64,000 nt of DNA from Bacillus sp. FSL K6-3431. Lineage in GTDB: Bacteria > Bacillota > Bacilli > Bacillales > Bacillaceae_C. The DNA lies in the NCBI RefSeq assembly GCF_038002605.1, contig NZ_JBBOCT010000001.1:434001-498000 (forward strand), in the 5' to 3' direction. Below, piece by piece: positions 17,323-27,853 of the stretch. The translations under genes were made by a program, and so were the position numbers. Position 1 is the first letter of the stretch, and each line of letters starts with the position of its first letter. The notes under the pieces were generated by a model that was not told the origin of the DNA, ran no database searches, and worked only from the letters and a program-made list of their open reading frames with translations.

Positions 17323-18459
17323 ATGTCTGAGGATTTCTATTGTGATGAAGTGATAAGTGGGAAAAACGCTTTTTCAGTTTTAGATGCTTTTATACGCAAG
17401 ACTGAAGCTAACCCGATAAAAGAAAACGAGAGACTATTATTAACTGCTTTTCAATTAGTAAAGAAAGAAGTTGTCAAAGCCAACTATTCAATAAGAAGTG
17501 TTCGACTTGCACATAGAATTTTTGGATATCTAGGTGACTGCGGATTAAGCGAAAGAGTAGAACTAATGAAGAAATATCTGAAACACAGGATTAACGATTC
17601 TCCTAGAGATACATTTTGGGCGAATTGGGAACTTGTTGATAATCTTGCTCTATTAAAAAGATATAAAGAAATGATAGAACAACAGCGAATTTTTTTAGAA
17701 TGGACAAAGTCAAACATGGAGCCGGATTATTGGATAAAAGCGATGTATGATAGTACACAAGCGATTGGCTGGGTATTTGAAAATCAAGCTGATGAGTGGT
17801 TTGAAATTTATCATTGTTTTATAAACAGTATTGAGCCAACAAGATTAAATCGCCTTCACCGAATTCTATATGTAGAAACAGCTGCTGGCCTTTTTGCTTT
17901 TAATTTACAAAAGTATGATGATGCCTTAAAAGAAATAGAGCGGTATAAAAACATATTACTAGAAGATAGCTCATGGTCTGAATTTAAGAAGTTTTCAATC
18001 CGTCGTACTTCATATTTTTTAGAAGTTTATAAAGGCAAAAAGTGGATTGAAAAATATGATGAAGTAGCCAACGAGGCTATAGCAGAAATTGAATCATATA
18101 TTAAACAATACAAGCTAGGAATGCCCATTGATATCGATGAAGTATGTGATATGGCTCATGAAATAGGATCATGTTTAATGTGGGATCAACAATATAAACA
18201 GGCAATGAATTTATTTGAGTGTGCGATTGAGTTCCAAGGAAATGGAATCACCCATTTTTTTTATGCGATTTGTATTTGGGCGAAACAAAAAAATAGACAA
18301 AAAACATTACACCATTTAGAAATGGCAGAATTAAAGGTTAAAGGGAATGAGGGGATGCGTTCAAGATATATACATTTGTTTTTAGAGCAACACGAATTTT
18401 CCGATATACGAGATGATGAAGAGTTTCTATCGGTTTTTAATAAGCAATATTTAAAATAG
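17323..18459 (+). CDS. Helical-repeat (TPR-like) protein with a HIT-derived N-terminus
   Basis: ATG at 17323, after AAAGGAGAG, gives 378 residues; an upstream TTG at 17275 in frame is less likely. The first 14 residues, MSEDFYCDEVISGK, are the hallmark start of Bacillus HIT hydrolases, as in the remnant at 1116. From about residue 15 the sequence is unrelated to HIT: NAFSVLDAFIRKTEANPIKE and onward is all-helical with paired helices resembling degenerate TPR units (for example KQAMNLFECAIEFQGNGITH and KNRQKTLHHLEMAELKVKG). No catalytic motif is seen. The simplest reading is that a downstream gene has been fused to the 5' end of a HIT gene and uses its start signals. Function unknown. Confidence 0.6.
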   Translation: MSEDFYCDEVISGKNAFSVLDAFIRKTEANPIKENERLLLTAFQLVKKEVVKANYSIRSVRLAHRIFGYLGDCGLSERVELMKKYLKHRINDSPRDTFWANWELVDNLALLKRYKEMIEQQRIFLEWTKSNMEPDYWIKAMYDSTQAIGWVFENQADEWFEIYHCFINSIEPTRLNRLHRILYVETAAGLFAFNLQKYDDALKEIERYKNILLEDSSWSEFKKFSIRRTSYFLEVYKGKKWIEKYDEVANEAIAEIESYIKQYKLGMPIDIDEVCDMAHEIGSCLMWDQQYKQAMNLFECAIEFQGNGITHFFYAICIWAKQKNRQKTLHHLEMAELKVKGNEGMRSRYIHLFLEQHEFSDIRDDEEFLSVFNKQYLK

Positions 18460-18571
18460 CTTCTTCATATGGAAATAATTTAAAACTTTTGTATGATGAT
18501 CAAAAGATCAAAAATGAAGTACATTTACAATACTGTTTTATTTATTATTTGAAAAGGGTTGGTGCACTTAT

Positions 18572-19528
18572 ATGGAGAATATTTTAGAGGTTAATAATTT
18601 AAATAAAACATTTAATAAAAAAGATAAGGCGGTGCATGCTATTGAAAATGTAAGCTTCACTGTGAAGCGTGGAAGTGTTGTTGGACTACTGGGGCATAAT
18701 GGAGCTGGAAAGACCACAACGATTAAATGTATTTTGGGCCTGATGAAGCCGACCTCTGGAGAGATCAAAGTGGATGGTCTAGATATGAAAAAGAATCTTA
18801 GAAAATCACTTAGAAAAGTTGGTGCTGTATTAGAAGGTAATCGGAACATCTATTGGAATTTGACGCCATTAGAAAACTTGATTTTCTTTGCTAATTTGGT
18901 TGGCATCCCTAAAAAAGTTGCAAAGGAGAAAGGGTTAGAATTACTTAGGCGTTTTCAACTGGAGAGTAAGATACAGACAAAGGTAGCTGATTTATCCAGG
19001 GGAATGCAACAGAAAGTAGCGATCTGTGCAGCATTAATCAGAGAACCAGATTTATTACTATTAGACGAGCCTACACTAGGTTTAGATGTCGAAACGACAC
19101 TGCATATGAAAGATTTATTGCTACAGCTTGCAAAAGAGGAAAACAGAGCAATTGTTATTACTAGCCACCAGCTCGATTTAATTGAAGATATTTGTGAAAG
19201 CGTAATCATTATGCAAAATGGAAAAATTATCTCAGAAGAGGAAGTATCTAAGTTACTACACCTATTCAGTACGCGTTCCTATCAGTTTATTACGGAACAA
19301 CCTATATCTCCAGATACGATGATGCATATAAAAAATCGCTTTGCGGATGCAAAGATTGAAACAAATGACATAATGACGAAGTTAGATGTAACATTTGTCC
19401 ATGGAAAGGAGCTATATCAACTAATGGATATCTTAAAAAAGGAGAATAATATGCTTCATTCCGTAGAGCATCTAACGCCTGATCTTGAGCAAGTGTTTAT
19501 GAAGCTTTTACAAGGAGTGAGCTCATGA
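18572..19528 (+). CDS. ABC transporter ATP-binding protein (ABC-2 type)
   Basis: A 318-residue ATPase. It has Walker A GLLGHNGAGKTTTIK, a signature that deviates from consensus (LSRGMQQK instead of LSGGQ), Walker B LLLLDEPTLGLD and the H-loop ITSHQLDLIED. The final ~90 residues form the accessory domain typical of DrrA/CcmA-like drug or natural-product exporters. It overlaps the permease at 19525 by four bases (ATGA), so the three genes 18572-21092 form one operon. The complex should export a hydrophobic compound or peptide, or move a surface polymer; the substrate is unknown. Confidence 0.85.
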   Translation: MENILEVNNLNKTFNKKDKAVHAIENVSFTVKRGSVVGLLGHNGAGKTTTIKCILGLMKPTSGEIKVDGLDMKKNLRKSLRKVGAVLEGNRNIYWNLTPLENLIFFANLVGIPKKVAKEKGLELLRRFQLESKIQTKVADLSRGMQQKVAICAALIREPDLLLLDEPTLGLDVETTLHMKDLLLQLAKEENRAIVITSHQLDLIEDICESVIIMQNGKIISEEEVSKLLHLFSTRSYQFITEQPISPDTMMHIKNRFADAKIETNDIMTKLDVTFVHGKELYQLMDILKKENNMLHSVEHLTPDLEQVFMKLLQGVSS

Positions 19529-20289
19529 TTCATGTTTTACAAGGAGCAATTTGGTTTGAGTTCATTCAAGCAAAGCGCTATTGGTTAAACCAATTAGTTG
19601 GAATTATATCTTTTTATGCAATTTTCCTATTTCTGTTTTTTGGTGTGCAGTTTTTTGGGCAATCAGCATCATTGGGCACTACACTTGAAAGTATTATTAT
19701 CGGGTTTTGGGTATTTATGCTTGTTGGTTTTGCTTATCAAAGTGCTAGTGCTTTGATTGGAAGAAATATATCAATGGGAACACTGGAACATCTGCATCTT
19801 TCTCCTTATGGATTTGTATCGATTTCATTCGGATCTCTAATTGGAAACTTTATAATTATGTTGTTATTATACGTTCCTTTTTTACTACTTATGATGCTTA
19901 CAACTGGTAAATGGTTGTATATTGATTTAATTTCGATCGTGCCGCTTTTATGTGGGATCGTATTACAAGCCTTTGGGATTGGTTTTATCATCGGTGGTTT
20001 GAGGCTAATTCATAAGCGAATAAGTTCTCTTCACGAACCTCTTAATCTATTATTTGGCGTCTGTATTATCATGCCACCTGATAGTATAATTGCTAAGTTA
20101 TTACCATTTAATACATTATGGAGACTGTTGCGAGATGTGATGACAGATGGGGATTCTATTTTTCATTTACCTATGGTTCCTTTATTTTACTGTTTGATTC
20201 AGACGATTGTCATTTTAGCTTTAGGCGTTTTCATCTACAATTGGTGTGATTCAATTACAAAAAACAAAGGAAGTATTGGTCAGTATTAG
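19525..20289 (+). CDS. ABC-2 type permease, paralog A
   Basis: A 254-residue membrane protein with six hydrophobic segments (for example YAIFLFLFFGVQFFG, FIIMLLLYVPFLLLMMLTTG and a C-terminal IQTIVILALGVFIYNW). The start ATG overlaps the stop of the ATPase gene. It resembles the gene at 20322 closely in the motifs SMGTLEHLHLSPYGF, LTTGKWLYIDL and FNTLWRLLRDVM. The two probably form a heterodimeric channel with the ATPase as energiser. Length is normal for ABC-2 permeases. Confidence 0.8.
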   Translation: MIHVLQGAIWFEFIQAKRYWLNQLVGIISFYAIFLFLFFGVQFFGQSASLGTTLESIIIGFWVFMLVGFAYQSASALIGRNISMGTLEHLHLSPYGFVSISFGSLIGNFIIMLLLYVPFLLLMMLTTGKWLYIDLISIVPLLCGIVLQAFGIGFIIGGLRLIHKRISSLHEPLNLLFGVCIIMPPDSIIAKLLPFNTLWRLLRDVMTDGDSIFHLPMVPLFYCLIQTIVILALGVFIYNWCDSITKNKGSIGQY

Positions 20290-20321
20290 CGATTAGCTTT
20301 GATAAGAAAGTTGAGGTTGAG

Positions 20322-21092
20322 ATGATGATTCATACGTTACGAGGTTTAATTGAATATCAATTTATTCAAATCAAACGCTATTGGTTAGATGAAGTTTTTT
20401 TATTATTGAGTGAATATGTTATTTTTTTACTGCTATTTTTCGGCATTCAAGGTATCGCTCAAGTATCAAACTTAGGAGCATCAACCGAAAGCATTATTGT
20501 CGGTTATTGGGTATTCTCGCTCGTGATCTCTTCCTACGCCAGTATAAGCGGCATCATTGGTGGTAATATTACGATGGGAACGCTTGAGCATCTTTATCTT
20601 TCCCCGCAGGGATTTAAGTGGATTTCCATTGGTTTTACATTGGGGGGATTAATGACTATGTTCGTTTTTAATATTCCTTTCCTTTTTCTACTCATGCTTA
20701 CGACGGGTAATTGGTTACATATTGACCTGCTTTCTATTACTCCGTTAATCATTGCTATAATCATTCAAGCATATGGAATTGGTTATATGATGGGCGGATT
20801 GAGCTTAATACACAAGCAAGTTGGTTCATTAGCTCAATTAATTAATATGTTTTTTATCGCATGTATTGTGATACCCCCAGATGTCTCTAGATTTACACAG
20901 TTATTACCGTTTAATATTTTATGGAGACTTCTAAGAGAAGTTATGGAAAATGGAACCTCAATTATTTATTTATCGTCTGGTTCTATGTTCATTGCGTTAA
21001 TACAAACCATCGTTCTATTAGCTTTAGGTATTTTCATCTATAACCGCTGTGAAAACATTGCCAAAACCAGAGGTGTCCTAGGACAATATTAG
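20322..21092 (+). CDS. ABC-2 type permease, paralog B
   Basis: A 256-residue membrane protein starting at one of two adjacent ATG codons after GAGGTTGAG. It shares TMGTLEHLYLSPQGFKW, LTTGNWLHIDL and FNILWRLLREVM with the gene at 19525, so the pair arose by duplication. It has six predicted membrane segments. It is the last gene of the operon, and a terminator follows at 21158. A strongly decayed second copy of this gene lies at 38366-38962, about 17 kb away. Confidence 0.8.
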   Translation: MMIHTLRGLIEYQFIQIKRYWLDEVFLLLSEYVIFLLLFFGIQGIAQVSNLGASTESIIVGYWVFSLVISSYASISGIIGGNITMGTLEHLYLSPQGFKWISIGFTLGGLMTMFVFNIPFLFLLMLTTGNWLHIDLLSITPLIIAIIIQAYGIGYMMGGLSLIHKQVGSLAQLINMFFIACIVIPPDVSRFTQLLPFNILWRLLREVMENGTSIIYLSSGSMFIALIQTIVLLALGIFIYNRCENIAKTRGVLGQY

Positions 21093-21157
21093 TTCTCTTC
21101 GGAATCGGGCTTAATCATGCTGACTGGTTTTTTTAATTGATTTAATTTAGCAGAACC

Positions 21158-21190
21158 AAAAACACCTTTACACGTTTAAGGTGTTTTTTA
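21158..21190 (+). terminator. Terminator of the ABC-2 operon
   Basis: AAAAACACCTT pairs with AAGGTGTTTTT, followed by further T and A residues. Confidence 0.8.
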
Positions 21191-21335
21191 ATTGCCCGAA
21201 AATCTTTTGTTCTATGATTGCTTGTTTCTATGTACTATTATTAAGAAATTATGGTAGAATATGGTCTTAGTTCGTGGTTTTAATCATATTTTAGAGATTG
21301 GAAGAAAATGCGATTTTTTGAGGAGTGTGGGTATT

Positions 21336-21665
21336 ATGGAAAATTTCATATGGAAATATTCGCTACAGGTTAGGGAACGTGGGCTATATAATATACCTAG
21401 ATAGAACTCTTCATCTATAATGATAGCGCTTTCTACAGAAAAGTAGTAGATGTTCTTTTAGAGGTATTCCCTTATATACATTCAACAAGGAATACTTCAA
21501 CATGAACGACTAAATAGTTATAACAAAATGCAAAAAGAAGCTGCTGATCTATCCTTGAAAATGTTAGGAAATATTGGGACAGTTGAAAAGAAAAAAGGGA
21601 AGAAGTATGGTCAAATCCTTCAGGATGAAAACAAAAAGAAGAGAAAAAGGAAAAAACGTCAGTAG
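21336..21665 (+). pseudogene. Unknown decayed gene
   Basis: An ATG after GAGGAGTGTGG opens only 22 codons (ENFIWKYSLQVRERG, then a stop). Two further frames give coding-like text: NDSAFYRKVVDVLLEVFPY around 21418-21475, and IQQGILQHERLNSYNKMQK from 21480, running to a basic tail (KKRKRKKRQ) and a stop at 21665. Joined, they would make one protein with a stop and a frameshift. I do not recognise the family. It ends about 30 bases before the ABC exporter genes. Confidence 0.4.
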
Positions 21666-21693
21666 TTTTTTTTATTAAGGGGGAAATCCATCA

Positions 21694-23561
21694 TTGCAGT
21701 CGGTCTTTCGTAAGTTTGAAGAAATATATATCCCTGTAAAAAATATATTTGAAGTGTTGGGATATTTTAAAAGTATTCTTTGGCAAGCATCTAAACCATT
21801 AACGATTATTCTATTAATCTTAAGTTTAGGTGGTGGGTTAACCCTCGTTGCTGAATTATGGGCTATTACGACATTAATCAATAAATTAATAGAACATGAC
21901 CCAAGCAATAGTAATTTTGCGATGACAATAAAAATATTACTGCCATGGGTGTTACTCTTTATCGGCGCTATGTTGATAAAACATAGTTTTCAAGCGTTCC
22001 AACCGTATATTTCCAAGCAATTAGAGGAGAGAGCCACCAGTATTGTAAAGGACAATATTTTTAAGAAATCACTTAAATTGGATCTGCGGTCATTTGAAAC
22101 AGAGGAATACTATAATCAGCTAGAAAATGCACAGCAGTCCATCAATCACCGATTCACGACGGCTTTAGAAAGCGTTGGTTTTCTCATTGGAAGTATAGTT
22201 GAACTAATCGTTATTATTGCTGCTATTTCCAAAAGTGGCATACTCTTTGCGATATTACTAATTGCTGGGTCTATACCTTTAATTTTTTTAGATATTAAAG
22301 CAAGTAAAGAATTTGTTCAAGTCAATTATCGGCAATCTCCTTTAAAACGGCATCTTAATTATTGGGTAAGTTTATCTACATCACGGAATACAGCGGCAGA
22401 ACTGCGCTTATTTGGGCTTGGACCATATTTCCTGAAAAAATGGAAAAATCTAAGTGACCAGTTAATCGATGAATTGTATAAAGTTCGTAAAAGAGTCGCC
22501 TCATTAAGAGTAAAAGGCGAAATCATATTGATCGTCTTATTATCGATAATCATCGTTGGAACTGTTTACGCTGGAGTAAAAGGCACAATTTCAGTTGGGG
22601 TACTTGTAGCTTCTTTGTATATGTTGAATCGATTTGAACAAGCCATTTCCCAAGTAGGGGGTTATGGTGAAGCGCTTTCGGATTTTTACTTTAGGTTTCA
22701 ATATGTACCGAAATTTTTAAAGTCAGGGATAGAGGAGGCCGCTAGAGGTTTCCAATCACCTAAAGATATTAAGCATGGAATTGTTTTTGAAAATGTTAGT
22801 TTTTCCTATCCAGGCAGTTCGAGGCCATCTCTAGAAAATATTGATTTGCATATTGCAGCTGGGGAAAGAATCGCCGTTGTAGGAGAGAATGGAGCGGGGA
22901 AAAGTACGTTAGCTTTATTGTTACTTGGGTTATATCAACCTACTAAAGGAAGAATTTTAATTGATGGAATTGATCTAAAAGAAATTAATTTAGTGTCATG
23001 GAGAGCAAAGGCGGCGGCCGTTTTTCAAAACTTTGTTAAGTACCAGTTAAGTGCGAAAGACAATATTACTTTTGGAAATATAGGCGTCCAAGATGATGAG
23101 CTAAAGCTTAAACAATCAGCCTCACTAAGTGGAATAATGATGTTCTCAGTCAGTTTTCATATGGTTATGAGACGCTTTTAGGTATGGAGTACGAAAATTC
23201 TAAGGATTTATCAGGTGGTGAGTGGCAAAAGGTGGCAATAGCTAGAGCTTATTTTCGAGACGCTCAAATTTTGGTATTAGATGAGCCTACTGCTGCCTTA
23301 GATGCTCAATCAGAATATGAGGTATATAAGCAATTCAGCCGAGTATCTGAAGGAAAAACAACAATGTTAATTTCGCATCGTTTAGGATCAGCAAGACTGG
23401 CGGATAAAATTATATTACTTCAGTCTGGCCAGCTCATGGAAATAGGAAGTCATGATGAATTAGTTCTTAAAAACGGACATTATTCAGCTATGTATCACTT
23501 ACAGGCGGAGTGGTATCAACACAGGGAGGAGGAAAAGGATGGAGCATTCGGAAGGGTATAA
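21694..23561 (+). pseudogene. ABC half-exporter split by a frameshift
   Basis: A TTG start after AAGGGGG opens a typical ABC exporter: an N-terminal membrane domain of about 330 residues, then Walker A VVGENGAGKSTLALLLLG and the Q-loop VFQNFVKYQLSAKDN. Near 23130 the frame shifts: the first frame runs to a stop at 23181, while the next frame supplies DVLSQFSYGYETLLGMEYEN, signature LSGGEWQKVAIARA, Walker B ILVLDEPTAALD and the H-loop MLISHRLGS to 23561. A one-base deletion in GGAATAATGATG explains it. No slippery sequence or stimulator is seen, so this is a mutation or a sequencing error. The end overlaps the next exporter gene, so the pair was probably a heterodimer. Confidence 0.8.
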
Positions 23562-25365
23562 TAAAAAAACAGATAAACTTAAGTCTTTATATTATAGATG
23601 GATATACATGCTGAGATTATTAAGGTTAATTTCGACTATCGCACCAAAAGAAATGATAATGATTATGGTAATTACAATAGGTACTGGTTTAGTACCGTTA
23701 CTATCCATTTTTGCTTTACAGCAATTAGTAAATTCGATCACTTATTTAGGAAATTACGCTTCTGATCGAATTCCATTAGAAATTATTATGTGGATGATGA
23801 TGCTTATCCTTGCTCTCCTATTAAATAGTGGGGCTAATATTTATGGAGGAATGATTAGGGATCATATTCAAGAGCGAATAAAGGCTAATATCCAAAAGTT
23901 AATTATCCATAAGACGCATCGATTATCATTGGCGCAATTTGAGGATCCAAAGTTATATGATCAATTACAGCGTGCCAATAATGGATTAGAGTCGAGACTT
24001 TTTTCTACGATCGCTTTTATGTTTCAATCGATTGCGAGCGCCATCACTCTGATTTCATTACTCATCTATTTGACGTTTATCCATTGGAGTGTCTCCCTAG
24101 TATTACTGATTGGAAGTGTCATATTTACTTTAGTTCAAGTGAGATTATTTATAGAACAGTATATCCTTGATAGAAAACAAACGACGGAGATGCGGAAATT
24201 AAATTATTTAGAGCGATTAATGACTGCCCGTGAAGCTGCACGGGAGATTCGCTTATTTGCGTTAGGCGACCATTTAAGAGGAAATTGGAATGAGCTTAAC
24301 GATAAGTTGAGGAAAGAAAGACTAACAATAGCGCGAAGGGAAAGCCGTTTGGAATTGATAAGTTCTAACGGAAATACAATGACATTTGCGATTGTTTTAG
24401 CAGGTATCGTTTATCTCGCTACATTCGGGTTACTTTCCGTTGGTCAATATGCAGCTTTTATAAGAGCAGTTCTTCAATTTCAACAAGAATTAACGAACCT
24501 ATTATGGGACCTAGCGCTTATTGATAATGACCTTAGGTATATTAAGGACTTTTTTGATTATATTGATTTACCTGAGGAAAAGGAGAATGGAATCCTTTTA
24601 CCTGAAACACGATTAAAAGAAGGGATGCGGTGTGAAGAAATGAGCTTTACTTATCCAGGTACTAGCAAGCCTGTATTTGCCGATATTAATATGCAGATCA
24701 AACCGGGTGAACGAATTGCCCTTGTTGGAAATAATGGATCAGGAAAAACCACGCTTATAAAGCTACTTTTAGGTTTATATAAGCCAACGGATGGAAGGAT
24801 AACTGTGGAAGGGATAGATTTGAAGAATGCCAACTTATCAACATGGAGGAGAAAGTGTACAGCGATTTTTCAAGACTTCCATAAATACCATCTAACCGTG
24901 AAGGATAATATTGCGATTGGTCAAATTGAAAAAATAGATGATTACGATCAAATATCGAGAGCAGCAAAATCTTCTGGAGCAGATGAAATGATTAAACAAT
25001 TAGCTGTAGGCTATGACACATTTCTTGGCAAAGAATTTGATGGGGAGGAGCTTTCACAAGGACAATGGCAAAAAATTGCAATTGCACGGGCATATGTCCG
25101 TGACGCAGAACTCCTTATATTGGATGAACCAACAGCTGCTTTGGATCCACAAGCGGAAGTGGATATTTATAAGCAATTCCAGGAAATTGCTCAAGACAAA
25201 ACGACAATATTCATCTCTCATCGCTTAGGAATATGTAAGCTTGCAGACCGCATTATTGTCTTGAACAATGGCGGTATAGCTGAACAAGGAACTCATGAAC
25301 AATTAATGAATGAAAATGGCCATTATGCGGAGATGTATCGCCTGCAATCGCAATGGTATGCGTAG
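23539..25365 (+). CDS. ABC half-exporter (membrane plus ATPase domain)
   Basis: A 608-residue exporter. About 340 residues of membrane domain precede an ATPase domain with Walker A LVGNNGSGKTTLIKLLLG, a signature altered to LSQGQWQKIAIARA, Walker B LLILDEPTAALD and H-loop FISHRLGI. It overlaps the end of the broken exporter by 23 bases, and the two share extended similarity, including the unusual DIYKQF-type linker after Walker B. Such pairs in bacilli export peptides, lipids or drugs. A short decayed gene precedes the pair, but no precursor peptide can be shown. If the partner is dead, this protein would have to act as a homodimer or be inactive. Confidence 0.8.
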   Translation: MEHSEGYNKKTDKLKSLYYRWIYMLRLLRLISTIAPKEMIMIMVITIGTGLVPLLSIFALQQLVNSITYLGNYASDRIPLEIIMWMMMLILALLLNSGANIYGGMIRDHIQERIKANIQKLIIHKTHRLSLAQFEDPKLYDQLQRANNGLESRLFSTIAFMFQSIASAITLISLLIYLTFIHWSVSLVLLIGSVIFTLVQVRLFIEQYILDRKQTTEMRKLNYLERLMTAREAAREIRLFALGDHLRGNWNELNDKLRKERLTIARRESRLELISSNGNTMTFAIVLAGIVYLATFGLLSVGQYAAFIRAVLQFQQELTNLLWDLALIDNDLRYIKDFFDYIDLPEEKENGILLPETRLKEGMRCEEMSFTYPGTSKPVFADINMQIKPGERIALVGNNGSGKTTLIKLLLGLYKPTDGRITVEGIDLKNANLSTWRRKCTAIFQDFHKYHLTVKDNIAIGQIEKIDDYDQISRAAKSSGADEMIKQLAVGYDTFLGKEFDGEELSQGQWQKIAIARAYVRDAELLILDEPTAALDPQAEVDIYKQFQEIAQDKTTIFISHRLGICKLADRIIVLNNGGIAEQGTHEQLMNENGHYAEMYRLQSQWYA

Positions 25366-26550
25366 AATTGATGAGAGCAGGAGTATTTATCAAGATCCCA
25401 AAAAAATTAAATAATTATGAAATACGCTAAGTATTCAAAGGTGGTTGGACTGTATGTGGGAGAATGAAAACATAGGCTTCGTTCGTCCCACAGGGCAGCC
25501 TTTCAGCCACCATCTAAATTACTGTACATCGTATCTTGGCAAAAAGATCGTCACCTTAATTATGATCTTCAATCTTACGAATTGTTATAAACCTATTTTT
25601 AAATATATAAATCGATTTCATAATTCTTTATTCTAAAGAAACACAGACCTTCAGAATTTGATTTTTTTTTTAAAATTTAAGGTTTAAGCAACCTGTTGTT
25701 GATTGAACATAGCACGGATACGATCTGTGGCTAATTTTGAAGCAATATAAACTAAGGTTACTAAATCGAACTTTGGCTCGTTTCCCAGTACGATAACGAA
25801 CATTGTTCGTCTCAAAACCCTTGAGGTTCTAAGGGTTCGATATGTGCAATTGATTCATTCATGATCCTATATAAAAAAAGCTACTTTATCCTAATTTAAT
25901 GAGGTATATTCTCAGTTTTGGTTAGAAACTTCATAGTATTTCTCAAAAAGTTATAGATGGGAAAATCTCATCTATAACTTTTCAGTTGTAACTATCATTT
26001 AAAACTTGATGGCCTTCTTCAAGTGATTTTTATCCTTCGCTAGAGATTGTTTAACCTAAGCGCGGCATGGATTATCACTTAATCCAAATAGGGAGTGATT
26101 TTTATAATTTCCATTCACGATCGCAGAAACAGCTCGAACATGTTCGGTAGTTATTACCATCTCAAGCACCTTTGTTAAAGCAGTAGCAACATTCTTAGGC
26201 TCATGCTCATCTCAGATGTTCATAAAGACTCTTGTTGTACACCCCATTGGTGAATATCTACAATCCCTGTTAGCTCTTCCCGTAAATATGCCGCTAGTTA
26301 AAGTCAGCCGTTTAGAAGCCCGATTATATCTCGGTTCGAGGAGCAAACTATCTCATAAATAAGCTACTATAGTTGTCATACTTTAAAAATTGTATAGTTT
26401 ATCCATTTGGCCACAATGCAGCCTTTTCTTGAGGATTTGATTGTTTGGAAAATTAGTAAAGGGTAGTTATTTGTAAATTATGTCTATATTTATGCAGCGC
26501 TAGAGGCATTTTATATGACTAAATCTGTAAGTAGTAAGATCAGCCAGTGC
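25366..26550. other. Gene-poor stretch with decayed remnants
   Basis: No intact gene. On the minus strand, 25688-25830 gives the broken text FETNNVRYRTGKRAK and FDLVTLVYIASKLATDRIRA, ending FNQQQVA and a stop, which looks like the C-terminus of a transposase of undetermined family. Around 26090-26200 the minus strand reads EHEPKNVATALTKVLEMVIT, an unidentified remnant. The 63-codon plus frame at 25445 is not convincing. Confidence 0.4.
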
Positions 26551-27399
26551 TCATCTAGGTTGAGGCTTATTTTCAGTAAGATGCACTTCAAACATATCTA
26601 TAATTTCAAGGAAATGCTCTGCTTCACGGAATACATGGTCTGCTAATAAAGGGTGGATGATACTTTTTATCTTACATTCCTCGATCAAATCTCGTGCGGT
26701 TTTCTTAAAGTCTCGGAGAGAGACTACAGACACACGATTCTGATCAAGGAATTGATCCAGAAGAGGAGCTGTCTGAGATTGTGGTTTCATTCCCTCTAAA
26801 TCTCTAGCTTGAAAAAGCAATTCATCAAAATCATTGCTAAAGTTGCGGGCAATATCGACAAGTTTTCTTTCTGATGGATCAAGGAGGTGTCCTATAAATT
26901 TTGCATGATCGGCCATGATTCTTAAAAAGAAAACATTCTCTTTGATAATTGCATCAGCTAGGGGTTTCAATTTTCCTTCATTTAATTCAATTAATCGTTT
27001 TCTAAAATAATTGGCTTCCCGACTTATATGGTCAACTAAAAGGGGGAAATTATTTGCACCGGGCAATTTACAAGCGAGTATTAATCCTAATACTTTTCGC
27101 TTAAAGGCGAATATATTGGTCGCAGCTAGTTGAACTTCCGTATTGAATCTTCTCATTTGTTCAGGATCAGTTTGAGTTGTCAAAGTATGAGATCGTTGTT
27201 CTATATTTTCAAACAAATGGTAAAACTGATTGGCTTCATTTATTAATTGTGTATCTTCACATCTAAACCCTAATCTAAGGAATAGCGAATGTTCTTTCAT
27301 TATCCTTGACCAGAAACGAATTTCATCTAGAGAACGTGTTACAAACGCAATAGGTGTTATACGAATATTAGAATCTGGTGACGGGTCATTCCAATTCAT
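26551..27399 (-). CDS. DUF2935 ferritin-like helical protein
   Basis: A 282-residue protein starting after AGGGGGGA. It consists of two similar four-helix halves, each containing His and Glu residues in positions typical of DUF2935 (for example FWSRIMKEHSLFLRLGF, HISREANYFRKRL, FFLRIMADHAKFIGHLLDP and LADHVFREAEHFLEI). Such proteins are common in Bacillus and Clostridium, are thought to bind metals in a ferritin-like way, and are often spore-associated. No signal peptide is seen. It stands alone on the minus strand, with no operon partner. Confidence 0.8.
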   Translation of the reverse strand: MNWNDPSPDSNIRITPIAFVTRSLDEIRFWSRIMKEHSLFLRLGFRCEDTQLINEANQFYHLFENIEQRSHTLTTQTDPEQMRRFNTEVQLAATNIFAFKRKVLGLILACKLPGANNFPLLVDHISREANYFRKRLIELNEGKLKPLADAIIKENVFFLRIMADHAKFIGHLLDPSERKLVDIARNFSNDFDELLFQARDLEGMKPQSQTAPLLDQFLDQNRVSVVSLRDFKKTARDLIEECKIKSIIHPLLADHVFREAEHFLEIIDMFEVHLTENKPQPR

Positions 27400-27853
27400 A
27401 ACTTAATCCCCCCTAAAATAACCTGTATATCAAAGTATTCAAAGATAACTTGTCTTCATGCCAAACAATTTATCTTAGGGGAGAAAGGAAGTAATAGAAG
27501 TTGCTGCCATCGTGTGAACTAAAAGAGAACCAATAAACAAAACTGAGTTCGAGACCTTAAAGAAAAACATATATTCAAAAAAGTATTGGTAAAATAAACG
27601 TACTAGTGCAACGAAAAAACTTGAATAAAACGGCATAAACGTTAAGAAAATAGAAGATAAGTATAGACAAACCTGAACTAAACTGAAATAATAAGCATAT
27701 AATGCTAAAGAAGAAAGGTGAACATGAAAAATTGTAACAAGCAAGGTATTGACAGGATTTCCTAGGAACGACGAGAGATGATATCGAAAAAGATAGAGTA
27801 CGATTAATATGTAGCTATGGAATATCTTTTGAAAAAAGATGGGAGGCGGTAGC
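27400..27853. other. Intergenic stretch between divergent genes
   Basis: T-rich and A-rich DNA that gives a hydrophobic minus-strand frame (27475-27981) with no ribosome-binding site. It probably holds the promoters of the DUF2935 and DeoR genes. Confidence 0.5.

Noticed and set aside
23120..23190. Programmed frameshift in the ABC exporter
   Set aside because: There is no slippery heptamer, upstream Shine-Dalgarno-like element or stable downstream hairpin, so mutation or error is more likely.
25454..25636. 60-residue plus-strand frame
   Set aside because: The composition is odd and no family fits; it lies in a decayed stretch.
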